Shown: piece after piece, positions 15,565 to 24,172 of the stretch
Numbering within the stretch: the stretch's first letter is position 1
Layout: every line of letters begins with the position of its first letter
NCBI GenBank assembly: GCA_007116445.1
Contig: SKIM01000187.1
Span: 1 to 28,604 of the forward strand
Length of the DNA stretch: 28,604 bases
Origin: Natronohydrobacter sp.
Lineage (GTDB): Bacteria; Pseudomonadota; Alphaproteobacteria; Rhodobacterales; Rhodobacteraceae
Reading direction: 5' to 3'
The notes under the pieces: model-generated
What the model was told of the DNA's origin: nothing
The model's database searches: none
Seen by the model: the letters and a program-made list of their open reading frames with translations, nothing else
Program-made: the position numbers and the translations under genes

Positions 15565-17778
15565 ATGCTCAGAAACATGAAAGTCGGAACCCAGCTTGTC
15601 GGATCATTTGCAGTTGTCCTCGGACTGATCGTCGCGCTAGGGCTATTTAATTGGGAACGCCTGTCAAAAATGGGAACGGCGCTGAGCGGGCTGGACCAGG
15701 CCGTGGCCGTAACAGTCGACATCTCTCATGTCGCACGCGAGATCAACGAAGCCGGCTTGGCACTCATGCAGTATACGCTCTCGGCAGATCCTGCTGATGC
15801 ACAGCGGGTCCAAAGGGAGATGCGCGAAGCTCGGACTGCTTCTGCAGCTATGGCGGAGCAAGGGATCCAGTCCGCTGCGGCTTTGACGACACTCAAGGAT
15901 CGCCATATTGTCGAGCTTGAGGCCTTTTTGTCATCTTCGGCCCGGCGCAACGAATTGCGTCGTCAATTGAACGACTTGGGCATCGAGCATCGACGCGCCA
16001 TCGGCCAGCTTGTTGTCATGTTTGAAGAGCGTGGTCTTGATACCGCAGCCTATAGTGGTGCCCTGCGCGCATCCGATAGTTTTCTTGTGACGCGGGTTCG
16101 AGTGGATCGCTTTGTTGATGGGATGCCATTGTCGGAACTCGACACCGCCACGGCACCATTCGAAGCGACGCTCGAAAATCTTTCCGAAATACCATCATCG
16201 CTTCTTCTTGCCCCTGAGCGTGCCCTGATGAATGCCACTTTTGCAGGTCTGAACGAGTTCTGGGACGTCGTGATGGAGATGCGCGATGTCGAAATGACGA
16301 CGCGCGACCACTTGGCGATCGTCAATGCAACCACCGCCGAAGTGCACGCTCAACTTGATCGCGTTCGTGACGAGGTCAGAACAGTGCGCACCGAACTGAG
16401 TGCTGATGCGCGGAGCCTGGTTGACAACACTGTATTCGCGATCCTGGCGGGTGTGGTTTTCGCTGCAGTTCTGGGAACGGCAATCGCTGTATCATTGTCC
16501 CTCTACATCTCAGGACGTTTGGCATCCATTGTCGCTCAAACGACTGCGCTGGCTGATGGCAATCTCGACATTGAAATCACCGGTGCCGAAGGCAAAGGGG
16601 ATCTTTCTAAGATCGCACAGGCATTGAACGTCTTCAAAGTGAACGCGATTGAGCGGCAACAGGCGGAAGTCGAACGCAAACGTCTGGAAGCCGAGGCAAA
16701 CGAAAGGCTTGAGCGTGACAATCAACGCCAGAAGCGTGTGGTGCACGATATTGAGAATGCGCTTACCAGATTGGAACAGGGCGATCTGAACCATCAGATT
16801 GCGAGTACCGAAAGCAATCCTTTCCCGAGTGAGTATGAAGAGCTCCGCCTTGCGTTCAATCGCGTTGCGTCGTCTCTGGCTGCGACTATGCTGCGGATTG
16901 TGAGCGTCGCCGAGCAAGTTCGCGGCGGATCCGAGGAAATCACGTCAGCCGCACAAGATCTGGCTGGCCGTGCCGAAACGCAAGCGGCAACCTTGGAGCA
17001 GTCGGCTGCCGCATTGAACGAGCTGACCGAAAGTGTGCGCTCAACTGCAGGGCTTGCCAAAGACGCGGAGCAAACGACCCAGAGCAATCGTGTAACCGCT
17101 GAAGAAGGCGTCGATATCGTGAAGAATGCGATCTCTGCCATGCAGAAGATCGAAAAATCCTCGGAACAGATTACCAGAATCATCGGAGTGATTGACGATA
17201 TTGCTTTCCAGACAAACCTCCTGGCGCTCAATGCTGGTGTTGAAGCCGCGCGCGCGGGCGAAGCCGGAAGAGGCTTTGCTGTCGTCGCTTCCGAAGTGCG
17301 CGGTCTTGCACAGCGTGCGTCAGAATCGGCCCGAGAGATAAAGGCGCTCATTTCAGAAAGCACAATGCAGGTGGAGTCCGGCTCATCCCTCGTGGCAAAA
17401 ACCGGACAGAGCCTGGAGCAGATCTTGCAAAAAGCGAAAGAAGTGTCGGAGCAGGCCTCGGCGATCGCTGTTGCAGCTTCAGATCAGTCAAGCGCTCTCG
17501 GTGAGATCAATTCTGGCGTCAATCAACTTGATCAGGTTACGCAACAGAATGCGGCAGTGGCTGAAGAAACAAATGCGGCAGCTGGATCTTTGCAAGAACA
17601 GTCTGACACTCTTCTGACGGAACTGTCAAAGTTCAGATTTGACAACAAATCGCGCCGGGCGAGTGTTGTCACGCCACCAAGAGCTAGCGAAGCCAAAGCT
17701 CAGACAGCTACTGTGCAACCCCTGAAGCGTGCGGCTGGTGCCGGGCGCGACACTGCGGCGCGATTGGTGGAATTCTGA
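15565..17778 (+). CDS. Methyl-accepting chemotaxis protein, two-TM with double HAMP
   Basis: A 737-residue transmembrane chemoreceptor. TM1 is at about 8-28 and TM2 at about 288-314. Between them is a roughly 255-residue, mostly helical periplasmic domain, the size and character of a helical bimodular (HBM-like) sensor; that class is an inference. HAMP 1 is at about 315-365, a coiled-coil linker at 366-390 and a second HAMP-like segment at about 393-445. The MCP hairpin has its tip at about 536-571 (IDDIAFQTNLLALNAGVEAA). Glutamine/glutamate-rich helix faces on both sides of the tip fit methylation sites. The C-terminus (ARLVEF) is a flexible tail without an obvious CheR pentapeptide. The start has GAGGA 4 bases upstream. 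It is 90 bases after the six-TM receptor, likely the same transcription unit. Confidence 0.96.
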   Translation: MLRNMKVGTQLVGSFAVVLGLIVALGLFNWERLSKMGTALSGLDQAVAVTVDISHVAREINEAGLALMQYTLSADPADAQRVQREMREARTASAAMAEQGIQSAAALTTLKDRHIVELEAFLSSSARRNELRRQLNDLGIEHRRAIGQLVVMFEERGLDTAAYSGALRASDSFLVTRVRVDRFVDGMPLSELDTATAPFEATLENLSEIPSSLLLAPERALMNATFAGLNEFWDVVMEMRDVEMTTRDHLAIVNATTAEVHAQLDRVRDEVRTVRTELSADARSLVDNTVFAILAGVVFAAVLGTAIAVSLSLYISGRLASIVAQTTALADGNLDIEITGAEGKGDLSKIAQALNVFKVNAIERQQAEVERKRLEAEANERLERDNQRQKRVVHDIENALTRLEQGDLNHQIASTESNPFPSEYEELRLAFNRVASSLAATMLRIVSVAEQVRGGSEEITSAAQDLAGRAETQAATLEQSAAALNELTESVRSTAGLAKDAEQTTQSNRVTAEEGVDIVKNAISAMQKIEKSSEQITRIIGVIDDIAFQTNLLALNAGVEAARAGEAGRGFAVVASEVRGLAQRASESAREIKALISESTMQVESGSSLVAKTGQSLEQILQKAKEVSEQASAIAVAASDQSSALGEINSGVNQLDQVTQQNAAVAEETNAAAGSLQEQSDTLLTELSKFRFDNKSRRASVVTPPRASEAKAQTATVQPLKRAAGAGRDTAARLVEF

Positions 17779-18115
17779 ACAGGGAAATTGAAGCGGCTTT
17801 CGCTGGTTGAATCGCATCGCGCTCAATCGGTTTCATAATGTGCAGCCTTTCGGGTTTCGGTGCAGTTTGTGTCTGACATGGTCATACTGAAACGCGATAC
17901 GGGTGGAAGCCGCGCTCATGGTGCGCTGAAGCGGTGACCCGCCGTTCCGGCGCCGCGCTGCGCACAAGCACAGCAAGCTTCTGGCTTATCCTCTTCGGCG
18001 AGGGCGGTATGCGCGGCGCGTTTCTGCTCCGGCAGAGAAATTTGGTTCTTCGAGACTCATCCGAACCGCCGTCCTTTGCGTATAATTCATGTGTTGAAAG
18101 CCTCTGGAGAGGGAA
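17779..18115. other. 337-base intergenic region, no convincing gene
   Basis: It lies between the second chemoreceptor and the small exported protein. Open frames exist on both strands (for example 17934-18119 plus) but show no ribosome site or recognisable protein. The 3' part holds a TATAAT at 18081-18086. Only short, weak inverted repeats (such as AGCG/CGCT near 17795) follow the chemoreceptor, so its terminator is not clear. Confidence 0.6.
18081..18086 (+). promoter_or_regulatory. Candidate -10 element TATAAT for the small exported protein
   Basis: A perfect -10 hexamer 30 bases before the ATG at 18116. No good -35 is found 16-19 bases upstream (CATCCG at 17), so an activator or weak promoter is possible. 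Confidence 0.3.
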
Positions 18116-18469
18116 ATGAGACAGATTTCTGTTCTGGCGTTTCTGGGATGCCTGCTGGCGGGTCCGGCTTGGGCCGATTTCCAGCCTGTGCGCGAAGAAG
18201 CCAGCTTCCGCGCGCTCGTCGAGGGCAATGAACTCACCCGCTTTGCCGTGCGACTGGAAGTCCTGCCGCATGGCGAGATTGCCGGGCGCGGTTTCGGTCA
18301 GAATGTTGGTGGCCGCTGGGAATGGCGCAATGGGTATTTTTGCCGAACGCTCGAATGGGGCTCGGGCGGCGATCCCTATAATTGCCAGCTTGTGCTGCGC
18401 AACGGCGATACGCTGCGCTTCATTTCGGATCAGGGGCAGGGCGATCGGGCCGATTTCAGGGTCAGGTAA
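18116..18469 (+). CDS. Small exported protein of unknown function
   Basis: A 117-residue protein with a clear signal peptide (about 1-20, MRQISVLAFLGCLLAGPAWA then DF). The mature 97 residues look like a compact beta-rich domain: FRALVEGNELTRF, the glycine-rich stretch GRGFGQNVGGRWEWRNGYFCR, and the end LRFISDQGQGDRADFRVR. Two cysteines (in GYFCR and YNCQL) could form a disulfide in the periplasm. GGAGAGGG just upstream of the ATG is a strong ribosome site. It converges on gdh, with 96 bases between. I do not know its function; the whole sequence pattern suggests a conserved Rhodobacteraceae family rather than an orphan. Confidence 0.8.
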   Translation: MRQISVLAFLGCLLAGPAWADFQPVREEASFRALVEGNELTRFAVRLEVLPHGEIAGRGFGQNVGGRWEWRNGYFCRTLEWGSGGDPYNCQLVLRNGDTLRFISDQGQGDRADFRVR

Positions 18470-18565
18470 TCCTGGAAAAATCGGCTTCTTTTCTTTGTAT
18501 CCATCCGAATGATCGTTCCCGACCGGGACGCTGAAGGAGCGCCCCGGCATAGTAAAACATACTCG

Positions 18566-19996
18566 TCACAAGCCTTTCGCCCGGTAGCTCGCGGCGACAC
18601 GCTCGATGGCAACGATGAACGCGGCAGTGCGCAAGTCCTTCACCTGTGGGCGGCGGTGCCATTCCTCGGAAATACTCTGATAGGCTACGCGCATCGTGTC
18701 ATCGAGGCCTGAGCGCACAAGCTGCAATTCGTCTGCACCTTGCAGGTAGCGTTTCTTGAAATCGGGTTTCAGTTCCCAACCCAAGCCCTTATCTGCCGAC
18801 AGCCGCTCAAGCTCGGTGACGAGCAGCCGGGCGTGCGCTTCTTCATTGCGCCGTTGCATACGGCCAAAGCGGATATGGCTGAGATTCTTGACCCATTCGA
18901 AATAGGACACTGTAACCCCGCCCGCATTGGCGTACAGGTCGGGGATGATGACAGTCCCTTTCTCACGCAGGATATCATCCGCCCCGGCCGTGATGGGGCC
19001 ATTTGCGGCTTCGATGATCAGGGGCGCGCGGATGCGATCTGCATTGCTGAGATTGATGACGCCCTCGAGTGCTGCCGGGATCAGGATGTCGCAATCCGCC
19101 TCGAGCAGTTTGGCACCGTCCGCGATATATTCGGCACCGGGGAAATCCTTCACACCGCCGGTCTGCGCGATCCATTCGCGCAAGGCCTCCGGGTCGATGC
19201 CATCGGGGTGCTGCACCGCACCATCCCGCTCGATCACAGCAATGATGCGCGCATCATCCTCGGCCCGCAGGAAGCTTGCGGCGTGATACCCCACATTCCC
19301 CAGCCCCTGCACGATCACGCGTTTGCCTGGCAGATTGCCGCTCAGACCGGTTTTTGCGACGTCGTCCGGGTGGCGGAAGAACTCCTGCAACGCATATTGC
19401 ACTCCGCGGCCCGTGGCCTCGACGCGTCCCTTGATCCCGCCAGCATTGAGCGGTTTGCCCGTCACACAGGCGCGGGCGTTGATATCAGTTGTGTTCATCC
19501 GCGCATATTGATCTGCGATCCAGGCCATTTCGCGCTCGCTTGTGCCCATATCCGGGGCGGGCACGTTCTGGGCGGGGTGGATCAGGTCACGCTTGGCCAG
19601 CTCATACGCGAAGCGCCGGGTGATCTGTTCCAGTTCGCGCTCGTCATAATTGCGCGGATCGATGCATAATCCGCCCTTCGATCCGCCGAAAGGGGTTTCG
19701 ACAAGCGCACATTTATAGGTCATCAGCGCGGCAAGGGCTTCGACCTCGTTCTGGTTGACTTCCGGGGCGTAGCGGATGCCGCCCTTGACCGGCTCCATAT
19801 GTTCCGAATGCACAGAACGGTAGCCCACGAATGTTTCGATCTTGCCGCGCAGGCGCACCCCGAAGCGTACAGTATAGGTCGAATTGCAGATCTGGATCTT
19901 GGCGGCCAGTCCCGGGGTCAGGTCCAGATGTGACGCCGCCCGGTGGAACATGAGATCGACATTCTCGCGGAAGCCGGGTTCCTTGTGGTGTTGCAT
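18566..19996 (-). CDS. gdhA: Glutamate dehydrogenase (Glu/Leu/Phe/Val dehydrogenase family)
   Basis: Interconverts glutamate with 2-oxoglutarate and ammonium using NAD(P). The 476-residue protein has the dimerisation/substrate domain with PVKGGIRYAP (K71), MTYKCALVETPFGGSKGG (K95 and catalytic K107) and PAPDMGT (D149). A Rossmann domain with GLGNVG at about 231-236 follows. The next strand ends AVIERDG; an acidic residue there often goes with NAD(H) preference, but this is weak inference. The ATG at 19996 has GGGAGGA about 8 bases upstream; 13 more in-frame upstream codons are spurious. The length matches the small hexameric enzymes. The 297 bases upstream are shared with the divergent pilin operon and contain repeated motifs. 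Confidence 0.94.
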   Translation of the reverse strand: MQHHKEPGFRENVDLMFHRAASHLDLTPGLAAKIQICNSTYTVRFGVRLRGKIETFVGYRSVHSEHMEPVKGGIRYAPEVNQNEVEALAALMTYKCALVETPFGGSKGGLCIDPRNYDERELEQITRRFAYELAKRDLIHPAQNVPAPDMGTSEREMAWIADQYARMNTTDINARACVTGKPLNAGGIKGRVEATGRGVQYALQEFFRHPDDVAKTGLSGNLPGKRVIVQGLGNVGYHAASFLRAEDDARIIAVIERDGAVQHPDGIDPEALREWIAQTGGVKDFPGAEYIADGAKLLEADCDILIPAALEGVINLSNADRIRAPLIIEAANGPITAGADDILREKGTVIIPDLYANAGGVTVSYFEWVKNLSHIRFGRMQRRNEEAHARLLVTELERLSADKGLGWELKPDFKKRYLQGADELQLVRSGLDDTMRVAYQSISEEWHRRPQVKDLRTAAFIVAIERVAASYRAKGL

Positions 19997-20293
19997 GATT
20001 TCTGTCCTCCCTCGTGAGTTTTCCGCTCTGCGCAAGTGATCTGAGTTTGGCGAAAATAAAACAAGATAAAACCCCCATTATCCAAAACTTTGTCGCCAGA
20101 CCGCTGTAAGGCACTATGCGCCGCCGCGCCGGAATGTGGCATTTTCCTAAAACTTGCCACAATTGCCGGGTGTTTCGCCGCAAAGTTGCCACAGGCTTTG
20201 ACTACGGTCTCAGGTGGTGTGTTGGGGGCAGAGATCGGTATTTCCCGACATCTTAACGCTTTTCGAGATCTCCAAGGGTGAAGGTAATTTGAG
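19997..20293. other. 297-base divergent regulatory region between gdh and the Tad-like operon
   Basis: It contains no gene. Next to gdh is an AT-rich segment with two ATAAAAC copies 10 bases apart (20056-20062 and 20066-20072). Nearer the middle are three TGCCACA elements, listed separately. AAGGGTGAAGG just before 20294 supplies the ribosome site of the first pilin gene. Confidence 0.7.
20135..20193. promoter_or_regulatory. Three TGCCACA elements (one inverted pair plus a direct copy)
   Basis: TGTGGCA at 20135-20141 is the exact reverse complement of TGCCACA at 20155-20161, 20 bases away. A second TTGCCACA at 20186-20193 repeats TTGCCACA at 20154-20161 with a 32-base offset, about three helical turns. 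This fits cooperative binding of a regulator between gdh and the pilin operon. The protein is unknown. Confidence 0.45.
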
Positions 20294-21652
20294 ATGATCA
20301 ACTCAGGCAGCAAAATGCGCCCGATTACGCGGGTATCGGCTTACGATCTTTTCCGTCGCGACGAGGATGGCGGTATCATCATTTTCGGCCTGCTTGCCTT
20401 CATTATTATCCTGATGGTGGGTGGGATAGCTGTGGACATGATGCGCTACGAGAGTGAGCGGGTCCGTCTTCAGGGAACCGCCGATCGTGCGGTGCTGGCC
20501 GCGGCGATGATCCGCGACAATGGCGATACAGATCCCGAAGAGATCGTGCGCTCCTATTTCGCGGCCGAAGGTCTGGAACGTTATATCGAACATGACGGTG
20601 CCGTTACTGTTTCGGGGCCTGATGACACGCGGCTGGTGCAGGTTCTGCCCCGGGCGAATTTCAGCACGACATTCATGCGGCTGAGCAGTGTCGATAATCT
20701 GCAGATGAATGTCGGGGCGGGCGCCACCGAATCACTGGCAGAGGTCAAGTTCGAAATCGTGATGGTGGTCGATGTATCCTACTCGATGGCGAGCAATAAC
20801 CGCATTGAGAATTTGCGTGAAGCGGCGACCGAATTCGTCGAAATGATGTTGCCGGACGGGGAAGATCTGGAGGATCGTATCGCGATCACCATCGTCCCTT
20901 ACAGCACTGATGTGGTGATGCCCGCGAATACGCTCAACTATTTTACCGACCTCAAACCGCCGCTCTCTGGTGACATGACAGATGCGTTCTGCATCGATTT
21001 TGATGAATGGGATGTAGTGACTGACAGCATCAACGCACCGATGCGGCGGCGCAATTGCGCGACAGGCGAAGGAACGTATAACGAAACCCTGCCAGGGTTC
21101 AGATCGCTGCGGCACATGCCGATCCGGCCCTATCTGCGGTCGCGCAGCGAGGCGGTTGATTACATCAACACGCTGGCCCCCAATTTCGGGACATCGATCG
21201 ATCTGGGGGTGCGTGCGGGGGCGTTGTTCCTTGATCCCACGATCAACCCCATCATCGAACATCTGATCGATGGTGGCGATATTGATCCGGTCTTCAGAAA
21301 CCGCCCGTTGGATTGGAATGAGCCGATCACTTTCCGGGCGTTGATCCTGATGACGGATGGTGAAAACTGCTGCTTCACGTCGGTTGATTTTGATGCGGAC
21401 AGTCCTGCGGTTCGCAAGGACTCTGTCGCAATCCAGGATGCGGATACAGTCAGCGTCTGCGACGCGCTCAAGGAGCAGAACATCACGATCTATTCCGTGG
21501 CGTTCGAAGCCCCGCCGCGTGGCGTCGCCTTGATGGAGAACTGCGCCTCGGCACCGTCTTATTTCTTCAACAGTTCGGGTGCCGAGCTTGTCGCCGCGTT
21601 CCGCAACATCGCGACGCATATCCAGACCCAGATGCTGAGGTTGACGCAATGA
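20294..21652 (+). CDS. Tad-like pilus assembly protein with von Willebrand factor A domain (TadG-related)
   Basis: A 452-residue envelope protein. A short cytoplasmic N-terminus leads into one membrane helix (about 27-49, GGIIIFGLLAFIIILMVGGIAVD) followed by RVRLQGTADRAVLAAA, typical of TadE/TadG-related proteins. A von Willebrand A domain occupies about 153-450 with a complete metal-dependent adhesion site: DVSYS (D160, S162, S164), T300 in NFGTS, and D355 in MTDGEN. A large insert lies between the first and second site. The domain is expected on the periplasmic or outer side. It is the first gene of a three-gene unit: its stop overlaps the next start by four bases (ATGA). GAAGG upstream serves as ribosome site. 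The main Tad motor and secretin genes are not in this window. Confidence 0.9.
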   Translation: MINSGSKMRPITRVSAYDLFRRDEDGGIIIFGLLAFIIILMVGGIAVDMMRYESERVRLQGTADRAVLAAAMIRDNGDTDPEEIVRSYFAAEGLERYIEHDGAVTVSGPDDTRLVQVLPRANFSTTFMRLSSVDNLQMNVGAGATESLAEVKFEIVMVVDVSYSMASNNRIENLREAATEFVEMMLPDGEDLEDRIAITIVPYSTDVVMPANTLNYFTDLKPPLSGDMTDAFCIDFDEWDVVTDSINAPMRRRNCATGEGTYNETLPGFRSLRHMPIRPYLRSRSEAVDYINTLAPNFGTSIDLGVRAGALFLDPTINPIIEHLIDGGDIDPVFRNRPLDWNEPITFRALILMTDGENCCFTSVDFDADSPAVRKDSVAIQDADTVSVCDALKEQNITIYSVAFEAPPRGVALMENCASAPSYFFNSSGAELVAAFRNIATHIQTQMLRLTQ

Positions 21653-22194
21653 GCCGCCTGACAGTTCTATGCAAAAGGCTTTTTCGCTATTGGCGGGCCG
21701 ATGAGGGCGGGGTGACGGTTGAATTCGTGATCGTCTTCCCCTTCGTGATGTCCTTTGTCCTGCTGGCGCTCGATAGCGGCGTGGCGCAATTGCGTCAGAC
21801 ATTCCTGGCCCGTGCGGTCGATCTGACCATGCGCGAGGTGAGGCTGGGAAATGTCAACCAGTCTGACAGCATGGCCGCGCTCATCTGTGCGCGCACCAGT
21901 ATGGTGGCCGATTGTCGCAACAATATCACTGTGGAAATGCAGCCCATCGACACGACGACATTTGCGGGGCTGAACGACCCGCTGCGCTGTGTTGACCGTG
22001 AGCAGAACATCACGCCCGCGGTGACCTTCAATCCCGGCGCGGGTGGGAATGCACAAGAGCTGATGCTGGTCAGGGTCTGTGTCGTGACAAATCCGTTCAT
22101 CCGGCTGACAGGCTGGGCAATGGGTATCCCGGTCAATGAGGAGGGCGATCAGATCCTCGTTTCAACTGGTGTTTTTGTGAATGAGCCGAGGTAA
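21649..22194 (+). CDS. TadE-like minor pilin / pilus assembly protein
   Basis: A 181-residue protein with the TadE pattern: a basic N-terminus, then GGVTVEFVIVFPFVMSFVLLALD at about 20-42. The glutamate in VEF is the position conserved in pseudopilins. A periplasmic domain of about 135 residues follows with three cysteines (in LICARTS, ADCRNN and LRCVDRE) plus one in RVCVV, possibly disulfide-bonded. It begins inside the stop of the upstream gene (ATGA overlap), so translation is coupled. The next gene begins 6 bases after its stop. Confidence 0.88.
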   Translation: MSRLTVLCKRLFRYWRADEGGVTVEFVIVFPFVMSFVLLALDSGVAQLRQTFLARAVDLTMREVRLGNVNQSDSMAALICARTSMVADCRNNITVEMQPIDTTTFAGLNDPLRCVDREQNITPAVTFNPGAGGNAQELMLVRVCVVTNPFIRLTGWAMGIPVNEEGDQILVSTGVFVNEPR

Positions 22195-22200
22195 GGCGAG

Positions 22201-24156
22201 ATGCGTATGACCCCAATTCGGAAAGCCCTGTCCGCCCACTTGCGTCAGTTCCGCGAGGATCATCATGGCTCGATGACGGTCGAATTGATCATTGTGATCC
22301 CGATCCTGATCTGGGCCTATCTGGCAACGATCATCTTCTTTGATGCCTTCCGCGCCCGCACCGAGGCGCAATCGGCCGCATTGAATATCGCAGATCTGAT
22401 TTCGCGGCAGACCAACACGATCACGGTTGCTTATCTGGAAGGGCTGAACGACGTCTATGATGCGCTGACCTTTCGCACCCGGCAGACGCGACTGCGGATA
22501 TCGTCGATTTCATATTCCGAAACGCTTGATGATTATGTTGTGCTCTGGTCCTGGGGGACGCGTGGTCTGCCGGCATTGACCTCGCTTGACAGTGTAAATC
22601 TTGACCCTGGCCTGTTGGACCCGGAGCTTTCGGACCTGGCGATGTTCGGCCCAGAGGGCGGGGGCGATGGTGGCAGCCAGCATTCAAGCTCTGGCGGTGG
22701 TGCATCCGGCAGCGAATATGATGAGATCCTCGACGCGCTGTCGAATCTTCCCGACAATAATTTCTTCAACCCAGGCAATATGTTGCCCTCTGCCGATCTG
22801 GCGGCTCGTATTCCTCAGATCGTGCCGGGCGAAGCGCTGATTGTCGTCGAGGCGTTCACGCTGTGGGAAACGCCGTCGCGCGGTGTGCTGGGCATCCCGC
22901 TGCTGCGCAATACACGTCTGTCGCCGATCGCCGTGACGCGGCCCCGCTTTTCGCCCTTCGTGCGTTTCGAGCGGGATAACAATGTGTTCCCCGAGGGCGC
23001 GCCCGAGATTGGTCCCGAGCTTGGTGGGCCACCTGATGCAGAGCCTGAACCCGAACCGGAAGCACCCGGTTCTGTCGTCGAGATCGTCAATACCGATTTC
23101 AACGATGGCAATACCGAGAATTGGTCAAGCGATAGGGTGACGCATACTTTCGCGCGCAGTTTCTTCGGCCCATTTGGTCGTGAAACGCGCACAAACCCGG
23201 TGAATTACTTTGTCGCGCTGGGCGCGGAGTCCCGTTCGGCCCGCATCGAATTCGATCTTCTCATTATCGATAGCTGGGATGGCTATACGGTACCGTGGGC
23301 ACGGCCGGAGGGCGAGCATTTGCAGATCCTTGTGAATGGCACCAGTATCGCGACTGAGGTGTTTCAGGTCGAAAACTATGGCATGCTGGCGGCGGATCGG
23401 CGGACAGTGGCATCGCGCGCTGAAGGCCGGTTTACGACGACGATGACGCGCATCCAGTCCGGGGTTAATCTCTGGGGCATGAGCTGGCCTGATCAGATCT
23501 GGCGCGTGGTCATCGATATCGACAATCCGGTCGAGACTTTCACACTGGGCTTTTCGGCCAATCTCGATGAAGATATCGATAATGAATCTTTCGCTTTCGA
23601 AAACTTTCGTGTCACGGCAGAACGTGGGCCGCATGGGCCAGCACAGTTTGTGCCGAATGCGGGCAACCGCGTCGCCGAAGATCCCTTCACGCGCTTCACA
23701 TCCTATTCGGGTTGCCCGGACACACGCATCGCCGCGCATACGCTGAACCTGCGCAACTCGGATCTGTCAGAACCGTTGGTGATGCGGCGGCAGTCTGCTG
23801 GCAGCACGTCGTTGGGCTGCAATATCCCAGGTGCCAGTCGCTTCGTCAGGGCCTCGCCGACTTTTGTTGTGAATTACAACAATGACACCAGTGATGTAAG
23901 TGGCAATCGTCTGCGCATTCGTACCGAGGATGGCAACAGCGGTCGGAGCTGTGATGCCACCCTTTTGGTCCGGGATCCTTTCGGTCAGTGGTCGTTCAAT
24001 TCAGAGATACAACTCGGGGGGTGGTGGAATAATTACAATGATAACCTGAATGCGCGGGTCAATCTGGCGCATGCCGAAGCGGGAACTTACCATATTTGGA
24101 TCGGGCGCTTCGAACAGGGCACTTGCAACACTCAGATTATTTTCGAACGCTACTGA
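22201..24156 (+). CDS. TadE/TadG-like pilin with large beta-rich C-terminal extension
   Basis: A 651-residue protein, far longer than a typical TadE-type pilin of about 150-250 residues. The TadE-like anchor is at about 22-50 (GSMTVELIIVIPILIWAYL) followed by a pilin-like part to about 255. That part includes a Gly/Ser-rich loop at 152-170 and the conserved-looking SPIAVTRPRF. A Pro/Glu linker (PDAEPEPEPEAPGS, 278-291) leads into two extra regions. About 293-473 is jelly-roll-like and ends ANLDEDIDNESFAFENFRV. About 490-651 has four cysteines (505, 540, 584, 642) and the pattern CDATLLVRDPFGQWSFN ... GTYHIWIGRFEQGTC, resembling pre-peptidase C-terminal-like beta-sandwiches. An adhesive tip role is inferred. 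AAGGCGAG precedes the ATG. A strong hairpin follows 19 bases after the stop. Confidence 0.85.
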   Translation: MRMTPIRKALSAHLRQFREDHHGSMTVELIIVIPILIWAYLATIIFFDAFRARTEAQSAALNIADLISRQTNTITVAYLEGLNDVYDALTFRTRQTRLRISSISYSETLDDYVVLWSWGTRGLPALTSLDSVNLDPGLLDPELSDLAMFGPEGGGDGGSQHSSSGGGASGSEYDEILDALSNLPDNNFFNPGNMLPSADLAARIPQIVPGEALIVVEAFTLWETPSRGVLGIPLLRNTRLSPIAVTRPRFSPFVRFERDNNVFPEGAPEIGPELGGPPDAEPEPEPEAPGSVVEIVNTDFNDGNTENWSSDRVTHTFARSFFGPFGRETRTNPVNYFVALGAESRSARIEFDLLIIDSWDGYTVPWARPEGEHLQILVNGTSIATEVFQVENYGMLAADRRTVASRAEGRFTTTMTRIQSGVNLWGMSWPDQIWRVVIDIDNPVETFTLGFSANLDEDIDNESFAFENFRVTAERGPHGPAQFVPNAGNRVAEDPFTRFTSYSGCPDTRIAAHTLNLRNSDLSEPLVMRRQSAGSTSLGCNIPGASRFVRASPTFVVNYNNDTSDVSGNRLRIRTEDGNSGRSCDATLLVRDPFGQWSFNSEIQLGGWWNNYNDNLNARVNLAHAEAGTYHIWIGRFEQGTCNTQIIFERY

Positions 24157-24172
24157 CCCCCGCATATCTGTC

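Noticed and set aside
17934..18119. A 61-codon plus-strand frame ending in an ATGA overlap with the small exported protein gene
   Set aside because: No ribosome site, and no similarity to anything I recognise; it also includes the likely TATAAT. The overlap is probably chance.
20732..21802. A 356-codon minus-strand frame within the vWA pilin gene
   Set aside because: The plus-strand frame has the complete metal-site motif and the operon overlap; the other is a shadow.
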